Source of the DNA: Caulobacter sp.
Lineage (GTDB): Bacteria > Pseudomonadota > Alphaproteobacteria > Caulobacterales > Caulobacteraceae
Reading direction: 5' to 3'
Assembly: GCA_028291125.1 (NCBI GenBank)
Contig: JAQGIN010000132.1
Location: 1-5,284, forward strand
DNA length: 5,284 nucleotides
Under the pieces are notes generated by a model that made no database searches, was not told where the DNA came from, and saw nothing but the letters and a program-made list of their open reading frames with translations. Position numbers and translations under genes: made by a program. Shown piece by piece: positions 1 to 5,118 of this stretch (position 1 is the first letter of the stretch; every line of letters begins with the position of its first letter).

Positions 1-126
1 CGCGGCGGCCGCAGGCGCGGCGGCGGCGGACGCGGCCTCCTGGGCGAAGGCCGTGGCGCCCAGCGGCGCCCCGACCAGGGTCGCGGCGAGCAGCAGCCCG
101 GCCAGCGGTTTGAATTTGAGTGTCAT
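1..126 (-). CDS. amtB: Probable ammonium transporter AmtB, N-terminal fragment (signal peptide region)
   Basis: Only the first 42 codons are present; the rest lies beyond the left edge. The visible protein starts MTLKFKPLAGLLLAATLVGA and continues to an AFA-QE site, giving a typical Sec signal peptide: Lys residues near the start, a Leu/Ala hydrophobic core, and likely cleavage after residue 28. An Ala-rich stretch follows, and no transmembrane helix of the transporter is reached. The start at 124-126 is preceded by an AAGGGGA ribosome binding site at about 135-141. Identity rests mainly on context: the gene lies 29 bases after a PII gene on the same strand, and glnK-amtB is a widely conserved pair in which GlnK plugs the AmtB channel when nitrogen is plentiful. 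Many proteobacterial AmtB proteins carry a cleaved signal peptide, which fits. Without the transporter core this remains an inference; another exported protein is possible. Confidence 0.7.
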   Translation of the reverse strand, partial: MTLKFKPLAGLLLAATLVGAPLGATAFAQEAASAAAAPAAAA

Positions 127-155
127 CGTCGGTGTCCCCTTAATCCCGATGATCG

Positions 156-494
156 TTACAGAGCGGCCGAACCGGTTTCACCGGTTCGAATGCGGACGGC
201 TTCCTCGACATTGAGGACGAAGATCTTGCCGTCGCCGATCTTGCCGGTGGCGGCGGCGGCCTTGACCGCCTCGACCGCCTTGGCGGCGGCGACGTCATCG
301 ACCACGGCCTCCAGCTTGACCTTCGGCACGAAGTTCACCTGGTACTCGGCCCCCCGGTAGATCTCGGTCTGGCCCTTCTGTCGGCCATAGCCCTTCACTT
401 CCGAGACCGTCAGGCCCTCGACGCCGGCGGCGACGAGCGCCTCGCGCACCTCGTCCAGCTTGAAGGGTTTCACGATCGCTATGATCAGTTTCAT
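156..494 (-). CDS. glnK: Nitrogen regulatory PII protein (GlnK/GlnB family)
   Basis: This is a 112-residue PII signal transducer, the usual family length. It begins MKLIIAIVKPFKLDEVREAL, the classic first beta strand and helix. The T-loop covers about residues 37-55 (GRQKGQTEIYRGAEY), with Gln39 and with Tyr51, the residue uridylylated by GlnD in this family. Lys58 follows. The nucleotide-binding segment TGKIGDGKIFV lies at 83-93, and Arg101 and Arg103 complete the ATP/2-oxoglutarate site. The frame stays open upstream to an ATG at 569, but those 25 residues are Arg-rich junk; the ATG at 492-494 matches the family start and has GGAG 8 bases upstream. PII proteins sense ATP/ADP and 2-oxoglutarate and control ammonium uptake, GlnE and NtrB. 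A probable amtB downstream favours the name glnK over glnB, but sequence alone does not separate them. Confidence 0.95.
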   Translation of the reverse strand: MKLIIAIVKPFKLDEVREALVAAGVEGLTVSEVKGYGRQKGQTEIYRGAEYQVNFVPKVKLEAVVDDVAAAKAVEAVKAAAATGKIGDGKIFVLNVEEAVRIRTGETGSAAL

Positions 495-801
495 CCGCCT
501 TGCTCCGGCCCGCCTAAAGCCGCGGGCTCCCCTTGTTGCTAAAGCTCTAGGTCGCCGCCGACGCCGCACGTACCGGCCACATCGTTTCCCCGGCGACGGT
601 CACGCTAGCGACCGTGGTTCGCCTCGCGCGCCATGTCGTCGCAAATCGGGACGGAAAGCGGCCGAGCGCCCATTCTTCGGGCGCCGCGGTGCACTGGCGC
701 CTAAAATTAGAGCGAAATGGCCGCCGCGAGCGTGGCTGGCTCCGCCGGACGTCGGCCGTTAAGATCGCCGCCCGCCTCAGCCACGAAGGACATCGGTCGG
801 A
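495..801. other. Divergent intergenic region between glnK and the DUF486 gene
   Basis: This 307-base spacer must hold the promoters for the minus-strand glnK-amtB pair and probably for the plus-strand DUF486 gene. No protein of recognisable family is encoded; the open frames crossing it are Arg/Ala-rich shadows. Visible items are an inverted repeat at 596-601/610-615 (ACGGTC/GACCGT) and an AT-rich island at 702-709. The island contains TAAAAT at 702-707, a 5/6 match to the -10 hexamer on the plus strand, but without a convincing -35 at normal spacing. I looked for a sigma54 site (GG-N10-GC) reading towards glnK, as expected for an NtrC-controlled pair, and found none of good quality by eye. 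Confidence 0.5.
596..615. promoter_or_regulatory. Possible operator dyad upstream of glnK
   Basis: A 6-base perfect inverted repeat, ACGGTC and GACCGT, is separated by 8 bases containing GCTAGC. It lies about 100 bases upstream of the glnK start in the divergent spacer, where a dimeric regulator could bind. It does not match the NtrC consensus as I know it. A dyad this short can occur by chance in GC-rich DNA, so the regulatory reading is weak. Confidence 0.15.
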
Positions 802-1152
802 ATGGGATCTCTTTGGCCCAAGGTCGCCCCCTGGGCGCTGCTCGTCGGCTCCAACGTCTTCATGACCTTCGCCTGGTACGGGCATCTGAAGAACCGCAGC
901 CTGACCTTGCCGCTGGCCATTCTGACCAGCTGGCTGATCGCCCTGCCGGAATACATGCTGGCCGTGCCCGCCAACCGCTTTGGCCACCAGGTCTACAGCA
1001 CCGCCCAGCTGAAGGTCGGGCAGGAGGCGATCACCCTGCTGGTGTTCACCGCCTTCTCCTATTTCTACCTGGGCGAGCCTGTGAAGTGGACGACGCTGGT
1101 CGGCTTCGCCCTGATCGTCGCCGGCGTCGCCTGCGTGTTCGTCTTCAAATAG
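802..1152 (+). CDS. DMT-family small membrane protein (DUF486)
   Basis: This is a 116-residue, very hydrophobic protein with four predicted membrane helices, at about residues 9-26, 35-55, 74-91 and 97-115. This is the layout of small drug/metabolite transporter (DMT) proteins. Two stretches recall the DUF486 branch (COG3169): NVFMTFAWYGHLK near residues 18-30, and EYMLAVPANRFG (50-61) with QLKVGQE (69-75) after it. The length is normal and the C-terminus ends in the expected short basic tail. The ATG at 802 follows GAAGGA at 785-790, a somewhat long 11-base spacing, and no better start is seen. DUF486 proteins have no established substrate; by analogy with SMR/EamA relatives they may act as inner-membrane exporters or dimeric carriers. 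The gene stands alone, divergent from glnK, with nothing to link it functionally to its neighbours. Confidence 0.9.
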   Translation: MGSLWPKVAPWALLVGSNVFMTFAWYGHLKNRSLTLPLAILTSWLIALPEYMLAVPANRFGHQVYSTAQLKVGQEAITLLVFTAFSYFYLGEPVKWTTLVGFALIVAGVACVFVFK

Positions 1153-1172
1153 CGCCGCCGCGGCGCGGCGTT
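1153..1172 (+). terminator. Weak GC-rich hairpin after the DUF486 gene
   Basis: CGCCGC at 1153-1158 can pair with GCGGCG at 1165-1170 around a 6-base loop, directly after the stop codon. Only two T residues follow, so it is not a convincing intrinsic terminator. It may slow polymerase or protect the 3' end, or be incidental in this GC-rich stretch. Confidence 0.22.
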
Positions 1173-1250
1173 CGCGATCACGAGCCCGTGAGCGACGCAA
1201 CCTCCGTGACGCCCAGGCGTAGTCAGGGCCTGGAACGAGAGGACGACCCC

Positions 1251-1601
1251 ATGTCTATGACACGCTTCCTGATCCCGGCCGCCGCACTGTCGCTGCTGGC
1301 CGGCGCCGCCGCCGCCCAAAGCACCGCCCCGGCCACGCCCCCGGCCGACGCCATGACGCCGGCCGCCAGCGACCAGATGACGCCCGCCACCCCGCCCGCG
1401 GATTCGATGGCCGCGCCCACCGCCGCCACCGGCACCGCCGTGCCGACCTCGTCGATGTCGCCCGACCAACAGGCCACCCTCAAGGCCGGCGACGCCAACG
1501 TCGTCACCAACGGCCCGATCGCCGACACCCCCGAGAACCGCGCCAAGTACGGCGCGCCGATGTCGCGCGCCGGCAAGCGCACGGCGCCGAAGGGCAACTA
1601 G
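1251..1601 (+). CDS. Small secreted Ala/Pro/Thr-rich protein of unknown function
   Basis: A 116-residue protein. Residues 1-22 form a clear Sec signal peptide: Arg5, a Leu/Ala core, and an AAA-Q cleavage site after residue 22. The mature region begins as a low-complexity Ala/Pro/Thr/Met linker containing a near-exact nine-residue repeat, PATPPADAM at 27-35 and PATPPADSM at 45-53, exactly 18 residues apart. The C-terminal third is different: it is less repetitive and polar/basic, with VTNGPIADTPENRAKYGAP at about 85-103 and then SRAGKRTAPKGN to the end. I recall similar short tails in uncharacterised Caulobacterales proteins, but cannot verify this here. There are no Cys residues or enzyme motifs. 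The start at 1251 is set by GAGAGGA at 1237-1243, seven bases upstream; Met3 at 1257 is an alternative. A periplasmic or envelope role is plausible, but no function can be assigned. Confidence 0.8.
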   Translation: MSMTRFLIPAAALSLLAGAAAAQSTAPATPPADAMTPAASDQMTPATPPADSMAAPTAATGTAVPTSSMSPDQQATLKAGDANVVTNGPIADTPENRAKYGAPMSRAGKRTAPKGN

Positions 1602-1617
1602 CCCGCTCCAACTCGGC

Positions 1618-1646
1618 TTGAAGCAGCAGTCGGCGGGCCCTATGGT
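1618..1646 (+). promoter_or_regulatory. Candidate sigma70-type promoter for glyQS, overlapping the terminator
   Basis: TTGAAG at 1618-1623 and TATGGT at 1641-1646 are each 4/6 matches to TTGACA and TATAAT, with an ideal 17-base spacer. Transcription would start near 1653 and give a leader of about 28 bases before glyQ. The -10 falls in the loop and first bases of the terminator's right arm. The site is proposed because only 20 bases separate the terminator T-run from the glyQ start, leaving little room for a promoter elsewhere. The matches are modest. Confidence 0.3.
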
Positions 1647-1660
1647 CCGCCGACTTTTTT
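1628..1660 (+). terminator. Strong rho-independent terminator between the secreted-protein gene and glyQ
   Basis: AGTCGGCGGGCC (1628-1639) pairs with GGTCCGCCGACT (1644-1655) around a 4-base CTAT loop. All 12 positions pair, with one G-U wobble (1637/1646), and six T residues follow at 1655-1660. The T-run is on the plus strand only, so it ends transcription of the 1251-1601 gene. Its closeness to glyQ also allows an attenuator-like reading, if glyQ transcription begins upstream of it. Confidence 0.9.
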
Positions 1661-1680
1661 CTGGCCCTGTTCGGACGCGC

Positions 1681-2583
1681 ATGCCCTCGGCAAAACCCAA
1701 GTCGTTTCAAAGCCTGATCCTCACCCTCCACGACTATTGGAGCGCCCAAGGCTGCGTCATCCTGCAGCCGCACGACGTCGAGGTGGGGGCGGGGACCCTG
1801 CACCCGGCGACGGTGCTGCGGGCCCTGGGTCCGAAACCGTGGAACGCGGCCTATGTGCAGCCCTCGCGGCGGCCCGGGGACGGCCGCTACGGCGAGAACC
1901 CCAACCGCCTGCAGCACTATTACCAGTACCAGGTGATCCTGAAGCCCAACCCGCCGAACATGCAGGCCCTGTATCTGGGCTCGCTGGAGGCCATCGGCCT
2001 CGACCTGCGCCTGCACGACATCCGCTTCGTCGAGGACGACTGGGAGAACCCCACCGTCGGAGCCTGGGGCCTGGGCTGGGAGGTGTGGTGCGACGGCATG
2101 GAGGTGTCGCAGTACACCTATTTCCAGCAGGTCGGCGGGCTCGACGTGTTCCCGGTGGCCGGCGAGCTGACCTACGGCCTCGAACGGCTGGCGATGTACG
2201 TGTTCGGCGTCGACAACGTCTATGACCTGCCGTTCAACGATCCCGACGCGCCGCTGGGCCACCTGACCTATGGCGACGTGTTCCTGGAGAACGAACGCCA
2301 GCACTCGGAAGCCAATTTCCACGGCTATGACGTGGCGGTGCTCAAGTCGCAGTTCGAGGACATGGAGCGCCAGGTCCCGCTGATGCTGGCCCGCCAGTAT
2401 CAGGGCAAGGCCCTGGTGCTGCCGGCCTATGACATGGTGCTCAAAGCCAGCCACCTGTTCAACCTGATGAACGCCCGCGGCGCCATCGCCGTCGCCGAGC
2501 GCGCCAGCTATATCGGCCGCATCCGGGACCTCTGTAAGCTTTGCGCCAGTGAATGGGTCGCCCAGCAGGAAGACGCGGCCTAG
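1681..2583 (+). CDS. glyQ: Glycyl-tRNA synthetase alpha subunit
   Basis: A 300-residue protein, close to the 303 of E. coli GlyQ. It is the catalytic class II subunit that activates glycine with ATP and, with GlyS in an alpha2-beta2 enzyme, charges tRNA-Gly in the cytoplasm. Family blocks are unmistakable: FQSLILTLHDYWSAQGC at 9-25, EVGAGT at 34-39, motif 2 in YVQPSRRPGDGRYGENPNRL (58-77) with HYYQYQ after it, WENPTVGAWGLGWEVW at 121-136, the YTYFQQVGG block at 145-153, and motif 3 in GELTYGLERLAMY (161-173). The frame is open back to 1618, but that extension would read through the terminator hairpin and does not resemble the family; ATG 1681 gives the standard N-terminus. The ribosome binding site is poor (only CGGA at 1672-1675). 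The gene is followed after 4 bases by glyS, forming one operon. Confidence 0.98.
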   Translation: MPSAKPKSFQSLILTLHDYWSAQGCVILQPHDVEVGAGTLHPATVLRALGPKPWNAAYVQPSRRPGDGRYGENPNRLQHYYQYQVILKPNPPNMQALYLGSLEAIGLDLRLHDIRFVEDDWENPTVGAWGLGWEVWCDGMEVSQYTYFQQVGGLDVFPVAGELTYGLERLAMYVFGVDNVYDLPFNDPDAPLGHLTYGDVFLENERQHSEANFHGYDVAVLKSQFEDMERQVPLMLARQYQGKALVLPAYDMVLKASHLFNLMNARGAIAVAERASYIGRIRDLCKLCASEWVAQQEDAA

Positions 2584-2587
2584 ACCC

Positions 2588-4591
2588 ATGCCCCAGCTCC
2601 TTCTCGAAATCTTCTCCGAAGAAATCCCCGCGCGCATGCAGGCCGGGGCCGCCCGCGACCTCGAGCGCATGGCCCGCGAACGGCTGGCCGAGGCCGGCTT
2701 CCTGCCCGAGGCCCTGAAGACCTTCGCCGGTCCGCGCCGCCTGACCCTGGTGGTCGAGGGTCTGCCGGCCGCGCAAGGCGACCGCCGCGAGGAGGTCAAG
2801 GGCCCGCGCGTCTCGGCCCCGCCCCAGGCGCTGGAAGGCTTCCTGCGCAAGACCGGCCTGACCCAGGACCAGTTGGTCGAGCGCGACGGCATCTATGTGG
2901 CCGTGGTCGAGACCCAGGGCCGCGCCACCACGCAGATCGTCGCCGAGATGGTCGAGCAGATCGTCCGCGGCTTTTCCTGGCCCAAGTCGATGACCTGGGG
3001 CCGCGGCAAGCTGCGCTGGGTGCGGCCGATCCAGCGCATCCTCTGCGTCTTCGACCGCGAGATCGTGCCGTTCGCGATCGACGGCATCGAGAGTGGCGAC
3101 CAGTCGGAAGGCCACCGGTTCATGGGCTCGGGCGAGCCGTTCCGGGCCCGCGACTTCGACGACTACCGCGCCGGCCTGCTGGCCCATTTCGTGGTGCTCG
3201 ACGTCGAGGAGCGCAAGGCGCGCATCCTCGAGGGCGCCAAGACCCTGTGCTTCGCGCGCAATCTGGAACTGGTGGCCGACGACGGCCTGCTCGACGAGGT
3301 CGCCGGCCTGGCCGAATGGCCGACGCCGGTGCTGGGCGACATGGACCCGGCCTTCCTCGACCTGCCGGCCGAGGTCATCCGCACCTCGATGCGCACCCAC
3401 CAGAAGTATTTCGCCGTCCGCGATCCGGCGACCGGGGGTCTGGCCCCCCACTTCATCACCATCGCCAACATCGCCGCCGCCGACGGCGGGGCGGTGATCG
3501 CCGCCGGCAACGCCAAGGTGCTGTCGGCCCGGCTGTCCGACGCGCGGTTCTTCTGGGACGAGGACAACCTGTCGGGCAATTTCGACGGCTGGCTGGAGAA
3601 GCTGAACGGCGTCACCTTCCACGCCAAGCTCGGCACGATGGCGCAGCGCGTGGCGCGCATCGCCGCCCTGGCCCGCGAGATCGCGCCGCTGGTCGGCGCC
3701 GATCGCGACCAGGCCGAGAAGGCCGCCCGCCTGGCCAAGGCCGATCTGGCCTCGCAGATGGTCGGCGAGTTCCCCGAGCTGCAAGGCCTGATGGGCGGCT
3801 ACTACGCCCGCGCCGCCGGCCTGGACGACGCCGTCGCCGACGCCATCCGCGACCACTACAAGCCCCAGGGCCCCGGTGACGCCGTCCCGACCGCGCCGCT
3901 TAGCGTGGCGGTGGCGCTGGCCGACAAGCTGGACACCCTGGTCGGCTTCTTCGCCATCGACGAGAAGCCGACGGGGTCGCGCGATCCCTACGCCCTGCGC
4001 CGTGCGGCGCTGGGGGTGATCCGGATCGTGCTGGAGAACGGCCTGCGACTGTCGTTGGCCCAATTCGCCGATGCCGAGCTGATCGCCTTCTTCGCCGACC
4101 GCCTGAAGGTCACCCTCAAGGATCAAGGCAAGCGCCACGATCTCGTCGACGCCGTGTTCGCGCTCGGCGACGACGACCTGGTGCGCATCGTCGCCCGGGT
4201 CGAGGCGCTGGACGGCTTCCTGAAGACCGAGGACGGGGCCAATCTGCTGGCCGGCTACAAGCGCGCCGCCAACATCCTCAAGGCCGAGGAGAAGAAGGGC
4301 GCTCTGCCGACCGGCGCGCCGACCGACCTGACCGGGGCCCCGGCCGAGGAGACGGCGCTGCTGGCCGCCCTGCGCGCCGTCGAGCCACGGCTGGCCGCCG
4401 CCCTGGCCGCCGAGGACTTCACCGGCGCCATGCGCGAGCTGGCCGCCTTGCGCGGTCCGGTCGACGCCTTCTTCGAGAAGGTTCTGGTCAATGCCGACGT
4501 CGCCGCCGAACGCGACAACCGCCTGCGCCTGCTGGCCGCCGTTCGCGACGCCATGGGCCAGGTGGCCGACTTCGCGCTGGTGGCGGGGTAG
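2588..4591 (+). CDS. glyS: Glycyl-tRNA synthetase beta subunit
   Basis: A 667-residue protein, slightly shorter than the 689 of E. coli GlyS. The beta subunit recognises tRNA-Gly and is needed for activity of the alpha2-beta2 enzyme. It starts MPQLLLEIFSEEIPARM, the standard LxEIxxEEIP opening. Family blocks follow in order: the FSWPKSMTWG and RWVRPIQ blocks around 131-150, SMRTHQKYFAV at about 267-277, KLGTMAQRV at 347-355, the HD-like segment SQMVGEFPELQGLMGGYYA at 389-407, DKLDTLVGFFAI at 446-457 with PTGSRDPYALRRAALG at 461-476, and a DALR-type anticodon-binding tail with GYKRAANIL near 556 and VLVNADVAAERDNRLRLL at 632-649. The frame is open upstream to 2549 inside glyQ, but family alignment selects 2588. 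AGGA at 2567-2570 is 17 bases away, so translation probably depends on coupling to glyQ across the 4-base gap. No lesion is seen. Confidence 0.98.
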   Translation: MPQLLLEIFSEEIPARMQAGAARDLERMARERLAEAGFLPEALKTFAGPRRLTLVVEGLPAAQGDRREEVKGPRVSAPPQALEGFLRKTGLTQDQLVERDGIYVAVVETQGRATTQIVAEMVEQIVRGFSWPKSMTWGRGKLRWVRPIQRILCVFDREIVPFAIDGIESGDQSEGHRFMGSGEPFRARDFDDYRAGLLAHFVVLDVEERKARILEGAKTLCFARNLELVADDGLLDEVAGLAEWPTPVLGDMDPAFLDLPAEVIRTSMRTHQKYFAVRDPATGGLAPHFITIANIAAADGGAVIAAGNAKVLSARLSDARFFWDEDNLSGNFDGWLEKLNGVTFHAKLGTMAQRVARIAALAREIAPLVGADRDQAEKAARLAKADLASQMVGEFPELQGLMGGYYARAAGLDDAVADAIRDHYKPQGPGDAVPTAPLSVAVALADKLDTLVGFFAIDEKPTGSRDPYALRRAALGVIRIVLENGLRLSLAQFADAELIAFFADRLKVTLKDQGKRHDLVDAVFALGDDDLVRIVARVEALDGFLKTEDGANLLAGYKRAANILKAEEKKGALPTGAPTDLTGAPAEETALLAALRAVEPRLAAALAAEDFTGAMRELAALRGPVDAFFEKVLVNADVAAERDNRLRLLAAVRDAMGQVADFALVAG

Positions 4592-4622
4592 GGGGCTAAG
4601 GCCCTATTCACCCCCTAATTTT
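4589..4622 (+). terminator. Intrinsic terminator of glyQS overlapping the glyS stop codon
   Basis: TAGGGGG at 4589-4595 pairs perfectly with CCCCCTA at 4611-4617 across a 15-base loop. Within the loop region GGGC (4593-4596) and GCCC (4601-4604) offer an alternative inner pairing. ATTTT follows at 4618-4622. The first three bases of the stem are the glyS stop codon itself. The T-run is short and the loop long, so strength is probably moderate; the inverted-repeat element just downstream may add to it. Confidence 0.6.
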
Positions 4623-4625
4623 CAG

Positions 4626-4761
4626 CCGTCATCCCGGGCCTTGTGCCCGGGATCCCTCTCTCCGCCGCAAGGGCGGGTGGGGACGACGGCGCGCGCCGTC
4701 GTCGCGGCGCTTTTCGTGCGGGCTGAACCAGGGATCCCGGGCACAAGGCCCGGGATGACGG
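4626..4761. repeat. 136-base MITE-like element with 32-base perfect terminal inverted repeats
   Basis: Bases 4626-4657 (starting CCGTCATCCCGGGCC) are the exact reverse complement of 4730-4761 (ending CCCGGGATGACGG), a perfect 32-base match. Each arm is itself a hairpin: ATCCCGGGC pairs with GCCCGGGAT around five bases (4631-4653 and 4734-4756). The 72-base core contains a smaller hairpin (CCGCC 4662-4666 with GGCGG 4672-4676) and a perfect 22-base palindrome at 4682-4703. No transposase or convincing gene lies inside, and no clear target-site duplication is seen at the edges. The GTCATCCCGGG...CCCGGGATGAC style is familiar from dispersed intergenic repeats of alphaproteobacteria; copy number here is unknown. 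As RNA it would fold into a long stem from either strand, so it may also insulate glyS from the following gene. Confidence 0.85.
4682..4703. repeat. Perfect 22-base palindrome in the core of the inverted-repeat element
   Basis: The stretch starts GACGACGGCGC and is continued by its exact reverse complement, with no unpaired centre. It sits in the middle of the 136-base element and could extrude as a small cruciform or act as a binding site for a dimeric protein. No T-run follows immediately. Confidence 0.8.
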
Positions 4762-4789
4762 TGTTATCTAGGGGTGTATTGTTGGGCGT

Positions 4790-5116
4790 ATGGTCGCTCA
4801 GGATGCATGGATCGCCGTCTACATCATGGCCGATCACTATCGGGGCACGCTCTATATCGGCGTCACCAGCCAGTTCCAGACTCGCATCGTCTAGCACCGC
4901 GACGGCCTGATCGACGGCTTCACGCGTCGCTACAACCTCAAGCGATTGGTGTGGTTCGAGCCCCACGACCTCATGATCGACGCCATTCGGCGCGAGAAAT
5001 CGCTGAAGGAATGGCCGCGGCAATGGAAGATCAATCTGATCGAGCGGGACAACCCGACCTGGGCTGATCTCTATGACGGCGTGTTCAATTGGACGCCGGT
5101 CCCGCCCCAGGTGTGA
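4790..5116 (+). pseudogene. GIY-YIG family nuclease gene interrupted by an in-frame TAG
   Basis: Read through the stop, this is 108 codons encoding a small single-domain GIY-YIG endonuclease of the UPF0213/YhbQ-like class. The two strands of the signature are present as WIAVYIM (7-13) and GTLYIGVT (19-26), with the family tyrosines Tyr11 and Tyr22. Arg32 and then HRDGLIDGF (36-44) form the helix that carries the conserved Arg/His. AIRREKSLKEWPRQWK (65-80) carries the family's metal-binding Glu, probably Glu69. The end, LIERDNPTWADLYD (83-96), is also typical. Codon 35 (4892-4894) is TAG, where relatives usually have Trp or a polar residue before His; TGG to TAG is one base change. No frameshift is present. 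The start ATG 4790 has only AGGGG 15 bases upstream. Without suppression only 34 residues are made, lacking the active site, so the gene is probably dead. A sequencing error is possible. Confidence 0.85.
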
Positions 5117-5118
5117 TC

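Noticed and set aside
495..801. A sigma54 promoter for glnK-amtB
   Set aside because: Manual search for the GG-N10-GC core on the minus strand found no site with both halves; a GCAA at 641-644 lacks the partner at the right spacing.
547..1200. A 217-codon minus-strand open frame opposite DUF486 and the spacer
   Set aside because: Low-complexity Arg/Gln/Gly composition, antisense to a recognised membrane protein, no family features.
717..1250. A long N-terminal extension of the secreted protein, overlapping the DUF486 gene
   Set aside because: The extension runs in another frame of DUF486, is Arg/Pro-rich, and would bury the clear signal peptide that starts at 1251 after a good ribosome binding site.
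1602..1680. A glycine riboswitch or T-box ahead of glyQS
   Set aside because: Only 79 bases are available, nearly half of them the terminator; there is no room for an aptamer, no specifier-loop structure, and T-boxes are essentially a Gram-positive device.
1618..1680. An upstream glyQ start (TTG 1618 or ATG 1642)
   Set aside because: Both would translate through the terminator hairpin and add residues absent from the GlyQ family; ATG 1681 gives the standard N-terminus.
1504..2892. A 462-codon minus-strand open frame opposite glyQ
   Set aside because: It is antisense to a certain synthetase gene, rich in His/Gln/Val/Arg as expected of a GC-rich shadow frame, and shows no recognisable domain.
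2459..4138. A 559-codon minus-strand open frame opposite glyS
   Set aside because: It lies wholly antisense to glyS, and its low-complexity composition is explained by glyS codon bias; no start site or family motif.
4892..4894. TAG as a programmed recoding site (for example pyrrolysine or read-through)
   Set aside because: No recoding signal is visible and such decoding is not expected in this group; a nonsense mutation or sequencing error is simpler.
4622..5023. A 133-codon minus-strand open frame across the repeat and GIY-YIG gene
   Set aside because: Its C-terminal part is only the translation of the inverted-repeat element and its N-terminal part is antisense to the GIY-YIG domain; translated repeats of this kind often give spurious predicted proteins.
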